Below are positions 1 to 5,938 of a DNA stretch of 6,537 nt, in pieces. The stretch is from positions 1 through 6,537 of the forward strand of contig DASZHC010000271.1 in the NCBI GenBank assembly GCA_035938215.1. Direction: 5' to 3'. Position 1 is the first letter of the stretch, and the number at the start of each line of letters is the position of its first letter. Below the pieces are notes generated by a model. That model worked only from the letters and a program-made list of their open reading frames with translations. It ran no database searches and was not told where the DNA came from. The position numbers were made by a program, and so were the translations under genes. Source of the DNA: DASZHC01 sp035938215. GTDB lineage: Bacteria > Verrucomicrobiota > Verrucomicrobiia > Chthoniobacterales > JAFAMB01.

Positions 1-543
1 TATTTGCCCCCGCGCCTCCAGGGCTGGCGGCTCTCTCGGCCTGAGGCCGGAGGCGGAGTCATTCTTGATATCACGGTCCATGACACGGACACACTGCGCT
101 TCGTGCTTGACTCAGAGGTTGAAGACGTAATTGCGCGTTCCGCGACTCAAGGGCTTGCGAATGGCGGGATGGAAGATGCGGTAATGGGAGTGATGTATTT
201 CCGCGACGGCGTATTAGCACAATTCCATGACGCTTTCACCGTCAAACATGCCCCCACAGGTCTCGAGATTCATGGTACCGAAGGTTCTCTCTTTGCTGTG
301 AATGTCATGACGCAAGATCCGGTCGGTCGCGTTGTGCTGCGGCGGGACAGCGAAGAAACCGAAATCAAGCTTGATCCGCCAGAGGACCTCTATGTGCATT
401 CCATCCGCCATTTCAACCAGGCGGTAATGACCGGCACGCAACCGTTTGCAACCGGAGCTGATGGCCTTCGGTCGCTGGCGGTAGCACTTGCCGCTCTGGA
501 GTCAAGCAAGAGTGGCCGCCGAACTCCTGTTCAGGATACCTAA
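1..543 (+). CDS. afr: Gfo/Idh/MocA oxidoreductase, 1,5-anhydro-D-fructose reductase-like (3' part only)
   Basis: The gene enters from the left edge, so only the last 180 residues are seen. They belong to the substrate-binding C-terminal domain; the N-terminal Rossmann domain and catalytic lysine lie outside. The block GGGVILDITVHDTDTLRF (visible residues 17-34) is the family signature, and its histidine (codon at 79-81) is the expected catalytic acid/base. The blocks around AQFHDAFT and HGTEGSLF, followed by NVMTQ, closely resemble what I remember of Sinorhizobium 1,5-anhydro-D-fructose reductase (about 333 residues), which reduces 1,5-anhydrofructose to 1,5-anhydromannitol with NADPH. The enzyme should be cytosolic. 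TAA ends it at 541-543, and the reading frame is intact. It sits 322 bp before a sugar-transport operon on the same strand, which suggests a shared pathway. Family membership is near certain. The exact substrate is an inference from recalled similarity; other sugar dehydrogenases of this family remain possible. Confidence 0.75.
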   Translation, partial: YLPPRLQGWRLSRPEAGGGVILDITVHDTDTLRFVLDSEVEDVIARSATQGLANGGMEDAVMGVMYFRDGVLAQFHDAFTVKHAPTGLEIHGTEGSLFAVNVMTQDPVGRVVLRRDSEETEIKLDPPEDLYVHSIRHFNQAVMTGTQPFATGADGLRSLAVALAALESSKSGRRTPVQDT

Positions 544-586
544 CCCTTAAAGCAGCTCACTAGAACTAAGTTATTTAGGAGCGGGC

Positions 587-808
587 ATGAAAAAGACAAA
601 ACTACTTGCAGAGATATTAAGATCGAACTATGACCCTTTAGATCGATCCTACTCTTTTCGCCGAATAATCGAGGCGGCTCTTTCTCAAAAAACAGTCACA
701 CCCCTCCCCCCTAAAGCCGGTGGCAACAATAGAATCTCAACTTTCAAGCAAAACAGCTGTCGCGAGCAGGCGAGTAATTCTTCCTCGCCGCTCTGGACAA
801 AGGTTTAG
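587..808 (+). CDS. Small hypothetical ORF, 73 aa (doubtful)
   Basis: I do not recognise this product. In its favour, an AGGAG at 577-581 lies 5 nt before the ATG, one of the two best ribosome-binding sites in the window. The N-terminal half (about residues 1-35) is plausibly helical, charged and leucine/isoleucine-bearing. Against it, the C-terminal half (from about residue 40) is rich in Ser, Asn, Pro and Lys with no visible fold, and its codons do not look selected. There is no signal peptide or membrane segment, and one cysteine (residue 58). It begins 43 nt after the reductase stop and ends 57 nt before the binding-protein start. It could be a real small protein, a translated leader whose reading affects the transporter genes, a remnant of a lost gene, or chance. 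It overlaps the direct repeats at 617-648. Confidence 0.25.
   Translation: MKKTKLLAEILRSNYDPLDRSYSFRRIIEAALSQKTVTPLPPKAGGNNRISTFKQNSCREQASNSSSPLWTKV
617..648. repeat. 12-bp direct repeat pair, 20-bp period
   Basis: TTAAGATCGAAC (617-628) recurs as TTTAGATCGATC (637-648). Ten of the twelve positions are identical, and the copies start exactly 20 bp apart, close to two helical turns. Such same-face spacing is typical of tandem half-sites for a transcription factor. No copy was noticed elsewhere in the window. The pair lies within the doubtful 73-codon ORF and about 220-250 bp upstream of the binding-protein start. A role as a regulator site is inference, and chance is possible in a region this short. 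Confidence 0.35.
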
Positions 809-815
809 CCATTCT

Positions 816-833
816 CGAACCGGTGCCGGTTCG
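816..833. promoter_or_regulatory. 18-bp palindrome upstream of the binding-protein gene, candidate operator
   Basis: CGAACCGG and CCGGTTCG are perfect reverse complements separated by only TG, giving eight matched pairs out of nine possible. The element ends 32 bp before the ATG of the sugar-binding-protein gene. A near-perfect palindrome of this length with a CG-rich core, in front of a sugar transporter, is what a dimeric repressor (for example of the LacI class) would bind. As RNA it could instead fold as a seven-pair stem with a GTGC loop followed by CCATTTT. The weak, offset T-run makes a terminator less likely. Whether it binds a protein cannot be decided from the sequence alone. Confidence 0.45.
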
Positions 834-865
834 CCATTTTCCCCCAACACAAACAACGATCAAAA

Positions 866-2134
866 ATGAAAAAACTAGTATGTTTCCCCCTCGCTGCGCT
901 TGCACTCTTGCTCGCTGCTCAGATCCCTAACGTTTCGTTTGCGGCTGACAAAAAGCTGGAAGTCTTCTCCTGGTGGACATCCGGCGGTGAGGCTGCAGCA
1001 CTTGATGCCTTGTTTCAAGCAACCAAAAAGGCAGATCCAGGTGTAGAGATTATCAATGCGACAGTTGCCGGAGGCGGCGGGTCAGCCGCTCGGCCCGTGC
1101 TCCAGGCGCGACTTGCAGGAGGTAATCCTCCCGATAGCTGGCAAACCCATCCAGGCTGGGAGTTGCTCGGCCAATACGTTCCAGCGAACTATTGCGAACC
1201 CATCAACGACATCTATCAGAGCGAAGGTTGGGACAAGGTCGTTCCAAAAGATCTAATCGATCTGTTGACCAAGGATGGCAAGACCTATGCCGTGCTGGCG
1301 GGCGTCCACCGAGGGAACAACCTGTGGTATAACAAGAAAGTTCTGGAGAAGAATGGAATTAAGGTTGGCGACAAGATGACCTTCGACGAATTCTTCGCCG
1401 CCGCCGAAAAACTAAAAGCCGCAGGAGTTACTCCGCTCGCCGTGGGCGATTCCGGAATTTGGGCGACCGCCCAACTCTTTGAAAACACGCTGCTCGGGAC
1501 GCTCGGACCTCAAGGTTGGACTGATCTCTTCAGCGGAAAGATAGCATGGGACGACCCGAAAGTTAAACAGGCAGCCCAGACTTACGGAAAAATGTTGGGG
1601 TACCAAAATGCCGATCACTCTGCGTTAAGCTGGGATCAGGCTGTGAAAGCGGTCATCGAGGGCAAGTGCGCGTTTACGTCGATGGGCGACTGGACCTACG
1701 GAGAGTTCGTCAAAGCTAACAAGAAGGACAACGAAGACTTCGGATGGGTCAGTCATCCTGGCACAGATGGCGCGTTTATTATCGTTGCGGACGGCTTCCC
1801 ATTGGCTAAAGGCGCGCCTCACAAGCAAGAGGCTATCACCTGGTTGAAGGTCGTCGGAAGCAAGGACGCGCAGGAGGCCTTTAATAAGCTTAAAGGCTCG
1901 ATCCCGGCTAGGACCGATGTCGATAAGAGCAAGTTTGGTCCTTATCACAATTGGTCGATGGACTCCTTCGCCAAGGACAAGCTCCTTCCGAGTTGCGCCC
2001 ACGGCGAGGCTGCTCCAGCCGGATTCCAGCAGGCCTTTCTGGACAACATCACTACGTTTGTCGTTGATAAGAACGCGGACAGGCTCGTTAAGGCGCTGGC
2101 TCAGGCAGCTAAAGAAGCCGAAATGACAAAATGA
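866..2134 (+). CDS. Periplasmic sugar-binding protein of a CUT1 ABC importer (GtsA-like glucose/mannose type)
   Basis: This 422-residue protein is the solute-binding component that delivers sugar to the permeases encoded next. Residues 1-26 form a Sec signal peptide: a KK start, a leucine/alanine core, and a probable signal-peptidase I cut after SFA before ADKK. No lipobox is present, so a soluble periplasmic protein is expected. The mature start KLEVFSWWTSGGE (residues 30-42) is the hallmark of the glucose/mannose-binding family that includes Pseudomonas GtsA and the Thermus glucose-binding protein; W36 and W37 probably help stack the sugar. Other family blocks are the Gly-rich segment at 69-73, HRGNNLWYN (148-156), GDSGIWA (194-200) and MGDWTYGEF (273-281). 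C110 and C377 could pair as a disulphide; this is inferred. The length is typical of the family. The start is supported by the signal peptide although no Shine-Dalgarno sequence precedes it. The ligand is likely a pyranose, but glucose itself is not proven given the neighbouring oxidoreductases. Confidence 0.93.
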   Translation: MKKLVCFPLAALALLLAAQIPNVSFAADKKLEVFSWWTSGGEAAALDALFQATKKADPGVEIINATVAGGGGSAARPVLQARLAGGNPPDSWQTHPGWELLGQYVPANYCEPINDIYQSEGWDKVVPKDLIDLLTKDGKTYAVLAGVHRGNNLWYNKKVLEKNGIKVGDKMTFDEFFAAAEKLKAAGVTPLAVGDSGIWATAQLFENTLLGTLGPQGWTDLFSGKIAWDDPKVKQAAQTYGKMLGYQNADHSALSWDQAVKAVIEGKCAFTSMGDWTYGEFVKANKKDNEDFGWVSHPGTDGAFIIVADGFPLAKGAPHKQEAITWLKVVGSKDAQEAFNKLKGSIPARTDVDKSKFGPYHNWSMDSFAKDKLLPSCAHGEAAPAGFQQAFLDNITTFVVDKNADRLVKALAQAAKEAEMTK

Positions 2135-2168
2135 AAAGGGGTTTATCTGCCACTCCAGAGAACAACAT

Positions 2169-2195
2169 GCAGCCGATGCTGCTTATTCAAATAAG
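2169..2195 (+). repeat. Two abutting small inverted repeats in the binding protein-permease spacer
   Basis: GCAGC (2169-2173) pairs with GCTGC (2178-2182) across a 4-nt loop. CTTATT (2182-2187) is directly followed, across CA, by its reverse complement AATAAG (2190-2195). The two share base 2182. The first could form a small RNA hairpin 34 nt after the binding-protein stop codon; the second is an AT-rich palindrome better suited to DNA binding than to RNA folding. Both are short enough to be chance, and neither has a terminator T-tract. Confidence 0.35.
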
Positions 2196-2297
2196 AACAG
2201 GCTCACCTCCCTCTTAAATCCACTTCAAAAAGCAAAACGCATTAGCACTTGCCTCTTGAAACTTTGAGGGGGCTGCATGGGGAAAAGTCCCTCTTCG

Positions 2298-2335
2298 GCG
2301 AGACACGGTTTGCTTAACGGTGACCGCTGTCTCGC
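2298..2335 (+). repeat. Strong intercistronic hairpin between binding-protein and permease genes
   Basis: GCGAGACA (2298-2305) pairs perfectly with TGTCTCGC (2328-2335). The stem continues with CGGT (2306-2309) against ACCG (2323-2326), leaving one bulged C at 2327 and a 13-nt loop. That gives 12 base pairs. No T-run follows, so a simple rho-independent terminator is unlikely. The position, 30 nt before the first permease, matches known transporter operons where a hairpin after the binding-protein gene protects the upstream mRNA and lowers permease expression (as between malE and malF). The function here is inferred by that analogy. Confidence 0.55.
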
Positions 2336-2365
2336 AGGAATGAATGGACAGGTCCCACAAGCGTC

Positions 2366-3448
2366 ATGAAAGCAAAAAACCGTTCTCAAATCTCGGCCGA
2401 CGGATCCGCCGTGAAAGCTGAATCAGTTGCCAGCTTGCGCCCTCCGGCTCAGGTTGCAACTCGTGCGCGCCGGTTCCGACTGGATGATGCACTTCCCCCG
2501 TTGATCCTCACGCCGGCGATGATTGCGAGCATCATCTTTGTCTACGCGTTCATCGCGATCACGGTCTGGGTATCATTGTCAAAATGGGGCACCCTCCGCA
2601 TGGACCTCAATTTGCGAGAGCCGTTCGGCTTCACGTACCAGCAAATGTTTGCGATGCCTCGCTGGCACGCCAGCCTCCGGAACATGTTCGTCTTTACGAC
2701 CCTTTTTCTGATTGGGTCGATTTTTTTCGGGCTACTTCTAGCCATGCTCCTGGATCGAAAACTTATTGGCCATTCAATCCTGCGAAACGTTTTTTTGTTT
2801 CCCTACGCACTCTCTTTCATTGTTACCGGCATTGCATGGCGATGGATTTTCAACCCTGAAACAGGCATCAACCTCTTGTTTGATGGGCTGGGCATCAATC
2901 ATCTGATCACATCAATGGGCGGCCCCCCCTTCAAGCCGGGATGGACGACCGATCCTTCGGTGCTCTTTTCGATCAATGATTGGCTTGGGAACATTTTTCC
3001 GGCCGTGAAAGACATGTCGATTCAGCTGGGAATTCCGGTAGCCTTAATTCCTGTCGTGATCGCTGCGGCTTGGCAACTCACTGGGTTCTCCATGGCGATG
3101 TACATCGCTGGGATGGCAACGATATCCCCCGAGCTGCGAGAGGCCGCTCGTATCGACGGAGCGAACGAATTCCAAATTTATACTAACGTAATCATGCCTC
3201 TACTTCGGCCGGTGACGGTGAGCACCGCGATCATCCTGGGGCATGTCTCCCTGAAAATCTTCGATCTTATCTTCGCAATGACCGGCTCCGGGCCCGGATT
3301 TGCCACGGATGTGCCAGGTATTTTCGTGTTCGATCAGACCTTTAAAGCTACGAAATACAATCTTGGAGCGGCGGCATCGGTCGTCATGCTATTTTTGGTC
3401 AGCCTGGTTATCGTGCCCTATCTCTGGTCCAATCTCCGCAAGAGGTAA
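2366..3448 (+). CDS. CUT1 sugar ABC transporter permease (GtsB/MalF-like)
   Basis: This 360-residue protein is one of the two inner-membrane channel subunits of the importer. Six hydrophobic segments are visible at about 46-70, 108-129, 140-160, 222-249, 284-305 and 335-354, after a polar basic N-terminus of about 45 residues. The cytoplasmic EAA loop that docks on the ATPase is clear: ELREAARIDGANEFQ (256-270) with E259, A260, A261 and G265, ending in the MP of residues 277-278. WRWIFNPETGINLL (158-171) is the usual periplasmic motif after the third segment. The loop between segments three and four (about 161-221) is long, with a stretch about residues 196-220 that looks like an insertion compared with typical GtsB proteins. 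The ATG has no good Shine-Dalgarno sequence and the N-terminus is poorly conserved in this family, so the true start could differ slightly. The next permease follows after 2 nt. Confidence 0.93.
   Translation: MKAKNRSQISADGSAVKAESVASLRPPAQVATRARRFRLDDALPPLILTPAMIASIIFVYAFIAITVWVSLSKWGTLRMDLNLREPFGFTYQQMFAMPRWHASLRNMFVFTTLFLIGSIFFGLLLAMLLDRKLIGHSILRNVFLFPYALSFIVTGIAWRWIFNPETGINLLFDGLGINHLITSMGGPPFKPGWTTDPSVLFSINDWLGNIFPAVKDMSIQLGIPVALIPVVIAAAWQLTGFSMAMYIAGMATISPELREAARIDGANEFQIYTNVIMPLLRPVTVSTAIILGHVSLKIFDLIFAMTGSGPGFATDVPGIFVFDQTFKATKYNLGAAASVVMLFLVSLVIVPYLWSNLRKR
3441..3446 (+). promoter_or_regulatory. Ribosome-binding site for the second permease
   Basis: AGAGGT lies in the last codons of the first permease gene (its T begins the TAA stop), about 5 nt before the ATG at 3451. 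This is the clearest Shine-Dalgarno sequence on a certain gene in the window. Its overlap with the upstream stop suggests translational coupling, which would keep the two channel subunits at equal levels. Confidence 0.75.
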
Positions 3449-3450
3449 TT

Positions 3451-4317
3451 ATGTCAACCACGACTGCATCCCCTTTTTACTCCCTTCGCCAGGCTCTGCC
3501 TAAAAACTTGTGGGACTACTTGATCCTCGCTGTGTTGTTAGGGTTCATGTTGTTCTTCCTGATGCCGGTTTACGTGATGGTCGTGACCGGGCTAAAGGAA
3601 GCGCGAAACGTCAGTCTTTCGACAATGTGGAATTTACCTCAGCAACTTAGCGGCGGAGGTTTTGTTGAGGCGTGGAACCGTCTGGAGCCGAATCTCGGCA
3701 ACAGTCTCATGCTGGCTATCCCGGCCACAATTATCTCCGCGGTATGGGGATCGATTAATGGTTATGTATTCGCCAAATGGAAGTTTCGCGGTTCTAATCT
3801 GCTTTTCGCATTGTTAGTCTTCGGCATGTTTATCCCCTATCAGAGCATCCTGATTCCGCTCATTCAGTTTCTGCAGTTGGTAAAACTTTATGGGACAATA
3901 CCGGGCTTGATCACGGTGCACGTGCTCTACGGACTTCCTATCAGCAGCTTAATTTTTAGAAATTATTTTGCCAATATTCCAGATGAATTGCTTGAGGCAT
4001 CGCGCATTGATGGCGCAGGCATCATTCGGACTTATACCCACGTTATGTTTCCCCTCTCGATGCCGGCTTTTGTCGTCGTCGGTATCTTTCAATTCACTAA
4101 TATCTGGAACGACTTTTTGTTTGGGGTGACGATCCTGCCAAACCCCAGTGCTCAACCGGTTACAGTCGCCTTGAATAATCTTTCGGGCTCATTTTCGGTC
4201 GATTGGAATGTGGTGATGGCAGGAGCAGTGGTGGCGGCGCTGCCGACGGCGCTTGTCTACATTTTTCTTGGTCGTTTCTTCGTGCGCGGGCTGCTAGCAG
4301 GCTCGGTGAAAGGTTAG
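3451..4317 (+). CDS. CUT1 sugar ABC transporter permease (GtsC/MalG-like)
   Basis: This 288-residue protein is the partner channel subunit. Six hydrophobic segments appear at about 22-46, 84-108, 115-139, 151-169, 205-228 and 256-278, with a short cytoplasmic N-terminus. The EAA loop reads ELLEASRIDGAGIIRTYTHV (179-198), with E182, A183, S184 and G188 and FP at 200-201; serine in the third position is common in this subunit. NIWNDFLFGVTIL (217-229) and the terminal GRFFVRGLLAGSVKG are characteristic of the MalG-like branch. Length is normal. The start is fixed by a good ribosome-binding site and a 2-nt gap from the preceding permease, so the two are surely co-expressed. No ATP-binding subunit follows: the next gene is an oxidoreductase. 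Confidence 0.95.
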   Translation: MSTTTASPFYSLRQALPKNLWDYLILAVLLGFMLFFLMPVYVMVVTGLKEARNVSLSTMWNLPQQLSGGGFVEAWNRLEPNLGNSLMLAIPATIISAVWGSINGYVFAKWKFRGSNLLFALLVFGMFIPYQSILIPLIQFLQLVKLYGTIPGLITVHVLYGLPISSLIFRNYFANIPDELLEASRIDGAGIIRTYTHVMFPLSMPAFVVVGIFQFTNIWNDFLFGVTILPNPSAQPVTVALNNLSGSFSVDWNVVMAGAVVAALPTALVYIFLGRFFVRGLLAGSVKG

Positions 4318-4339
4318 CCTAAAAGCAAAATAAGCGTTT

Positions 4340-5938
4340 ATGGAAACTTACGATTTGGTAATAATCGGAACCGGAATGGGCGGCGGGGCCTTGGCTTACG
4401 CGCTCCGCGACTCGGGTCGGAAAATACTGCTATTGGAGCGAGGCGATTATCTTCCGTCGGAACCGGAGAACTGGGATCCGGAGGCGGTTTTTAACCAAAA
4501 AAGGTACAAGCCTAAAGAGCAATGGTTCGACGATTCGGGAAATACCTTCCCACCGGGAGTTCATTATTTTGTGGGTGGCAATACGAAGGTATACGGGGCG
4601 GCTCTTCCGAGGTTTCGGAAAGAGGATTTCTCAAACCTTGAATACGAGGAAGGAGTGTCGCCGGCTTGGCCAGTGACGTACGAGGAGTTTGAGCCCTACT
4701 ATTGTCGTGCTGAACAGATGCTCTTCGTCCACGGCGAAACCGGAGCCGACCCGACAGAACCGCCGCGCTCAGCGCCCTTCCCATTTCCAGCGGTTCCGCA
4801 CGAGCCATACATCGAGGACCTGAAAAGGCGGTTTGAACGTAAGGGATTGCACCCATTTTTTCTGCCGTTGGGAATTGACCTGCGACAGGGCGGAAGGTGC
4901 ATTCGCTGCAAGACCTGCGACGGGTTCCCTTGTAAGGTACACGCCAAAGCCGATGCCGACATGTCTTGCGTGCGACCTGCCCTTGCATCAGGCAACGTTG
5001 AACTGATGACTCGGGCTTTTGTGCGTCGTCTCGTCACCGATTCCTCGGGAAAAAGAGTGACCGAAGTCGAAATCGAGCGCGATGGCCAAAGTCTGCGAAT
5101 CGGCGCAGATGCGTTTGTTGTCTCTTGCGGCGCGGTCAACTCCACCGCGCTGCTATTGCGTTCGGCGTCTTCTCTTCATCCGAACGGATTAGCGAATTCG
5201 TCCGGCTTGGTGGGCCGCAATTACATGGTCCACAACAATACAGCGCTCATGGCAATCAATCCTTTCCGAATCAATCCGACGACGTTCCAAAAAACGATGG
5301 CGATCAATGATTTCTACTTTCGCGGGGACGAGGGTTACCGATTTCCTCTGGGTAATCTGCAGCTACTTGGGAAGTTGCAAGCCGGCATGCTCACGGCGAA
5401 TCAACGCTGGGTACCCAAACCCATCTTGGGAGCATTCGCCCATAGGAGCGTGGACTGGTGGGTAATGTCCGAAGACTTGCCCGACCCGCAAAACCGAGTG
5501 ACTCTGGGGGCAGGCGGCAGAATCGAAGTTCGTTTCCGCCCGAACAATCTGCGGGCGCACAACCGTCTGATTCGATCGGCCACCCGGATGTTACGAAAGG
5601 CAGGCTATCCTATCGTTCTCATTCAACGCATGGGGATAGAGACCAATTCGCATCAGTGCGGTACGATAAGATTCGGGACTGATCCGACGAAATCGGTGCT
5701 CGACCCTTTTAGCCGGAGCCACGACGTGCCAAATCTATTTGTGGTCGACAGCTCTTTTTTCCCCGCCTCCGCCGCGGTGAATCCGGCCCTCACTATCGCC
5801 GCCCAGGCGCTGCGCGTAGCCGATCATGTTAAAGGCCAAATTCAGACGGCCACAAGCGCTAATCCAAACCTAAACCAGGTGACGACCACCGAAACTCAAC
5901 TTTTAAGCCAGAACAGCCGCGGTTCTTCGCAAATTTAA
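4340..5938 (+). CDS. FAD-dependent GMC oxidoreductase, pyranose/glycoside oxidase-like sugar dehydrogenase
   Basis: This 532-residue flavoenzyme probably oxidises a sugar ring hydroxyl to a ketone. The N-terminus has the FAD dinucleotide fold directly at the start: YDLVIIGTGMGGG (4-16) with E33 to hold the ribose, which supports the chosen ATG although no Shine-Dalgarno sequence is seen. VGGNTKVYGAALPRF (78-92) matches the flavin-attachment segment of pyranose oxidase, but the histidine that binds FAD covalently there appears replaced by V84, so FAD is likely non-covalent. The C-terminal catalytic motifs are NSHQCGTIRFG (436-446), with H438 as base, and NPALT (481-485), with N481. A cysteine cluster, C187, C190, C193, C198 and C210, lies mid-protein. 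There is no signal peptide, so the enzyme is cytosolic and would act on imported sugar. The last 30 residues are Thr/Asn/Ser/Gln-rich and probably disordered. It lies 22 nt after the permease gene, in the same operon. Substrate, regioselectivity and electron acceptor are unknown; C2 or C3 oxidation of a pyranose or glycoside is inferred. Confidence 0.88.
   Translation: METYDLVIIGTGMGGGALAYALRDSGRKILLLERGDYLPSEPENWDPEAVFNQKRYKPKEQWFDDSGNTFPPGVHYFVGGNTKVYGAALPRFRKEDFSNLEYEEGVSPAWPVTYEEFEPYYCRAEQMLFVHGETGADPTEPPRSAPFPFPAVPHEPYIEDLKRRFERKGLHPFFLPLGIDLRQGGRCIRCKTCDGFPCKVHAKADADMSCVRPALASGNVELMTRAFVRRLVTDSSGKRVTEVEIERDGQSLRIGADAFVVSCGAVNSTALLLRSASSLHPNGLANSSGLVGRNYMVHNNTALMAINPFRINPTTFQKTMAINDFYFRGDEGYRFPLGNLQLLGKLQAGMLTANQRWVPKPILGAFAHRSVDWWVMSEDLPDPQNRVTLGAGGRIEVRFRPNNLRAHNRLIRSATRMLRKAGYPIVLIQRMGIETNSHQCGTIRFGTDPTKSVLDPFSRSHDVPNLFVVDSSFFPASAAVNPALTIAAQALRVADHVKGQIQTATSANPNLNQVTTTETQLLSQNSRGSSQI

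Larger units (their letters stand above)
544..865. other. Intergenic region upstream of the binding-protein gene
   Basis: This 322-bp stretch separates the reductase gene from the transporter genes and is the likeliest place for the transporter promoter and operator. It holds a doubtful 73-codon ORF (587-808), a pair of 12-bp direct repeats (617-628 and 637-648), a C-rich pyrimidine tract near 700-711, and an 18-bp palindrome at 816-833 that ends 32 bp before the next start codon. I looked for sigma-70 boxes. The best pair, TTGCAG at 606-611 and TATGAC at 629-634 with 17 bp between, matches consensus at only 3/6 and 4/6, so I do not call a promoter. No terminator with a clean T-run follows the reductase gene. 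Confidence 0.6.

Noticed and set aside
606..634. Sigma-70-like promoter TTGCAG / TATGAC
   Set aside because: Only 3/6 and 4/6 matches to consensus and over 230 bp from the gene it would serve; not better than chance in an AT-richer spacer.
816..840. Reading the palindrome plus TTTT as a rho-independent terminator
   Set aside because: The T-run has only four bases and is separated from the stem by CCA, and the structure sits directly in front of a start codon.
1625..2002. 125-codon antisense frame inside the binding-protein gene
   Set aside because: It lies within a clearly coding + strand gene, with no domain and no sign of its own promoter or ribosome-binding site.
2261..2293. Interleaved pairings ACTTT/AAAGT and GAGGG/CCCTC suggesting an RNA pseudoknot
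   Set aside because: Both crossing loops would be zero nucleotides long (2265 to 2266 and 2288 to 2289), which is sterically unlikely; each stem is only 5 bp.
4898..4969. Treating the GMC protein as a true ferredoxin fusion
   Set aside because: There is a single four-cysteine cluster without the second cluster or surrounding fold of a ferredoxin domain; it is a motif inside the GMC fold, so it is reported only as possible metal binding.
4512..5145. Two long overlapping antisense open frames (158 and 148 codons) opposite the GMC gene
   Set aside because: They are fully opposite a gene with unmistakable family motifs, are rich in Arg/Ser/Pro as shadow frames often are, and show no recognisable domain.
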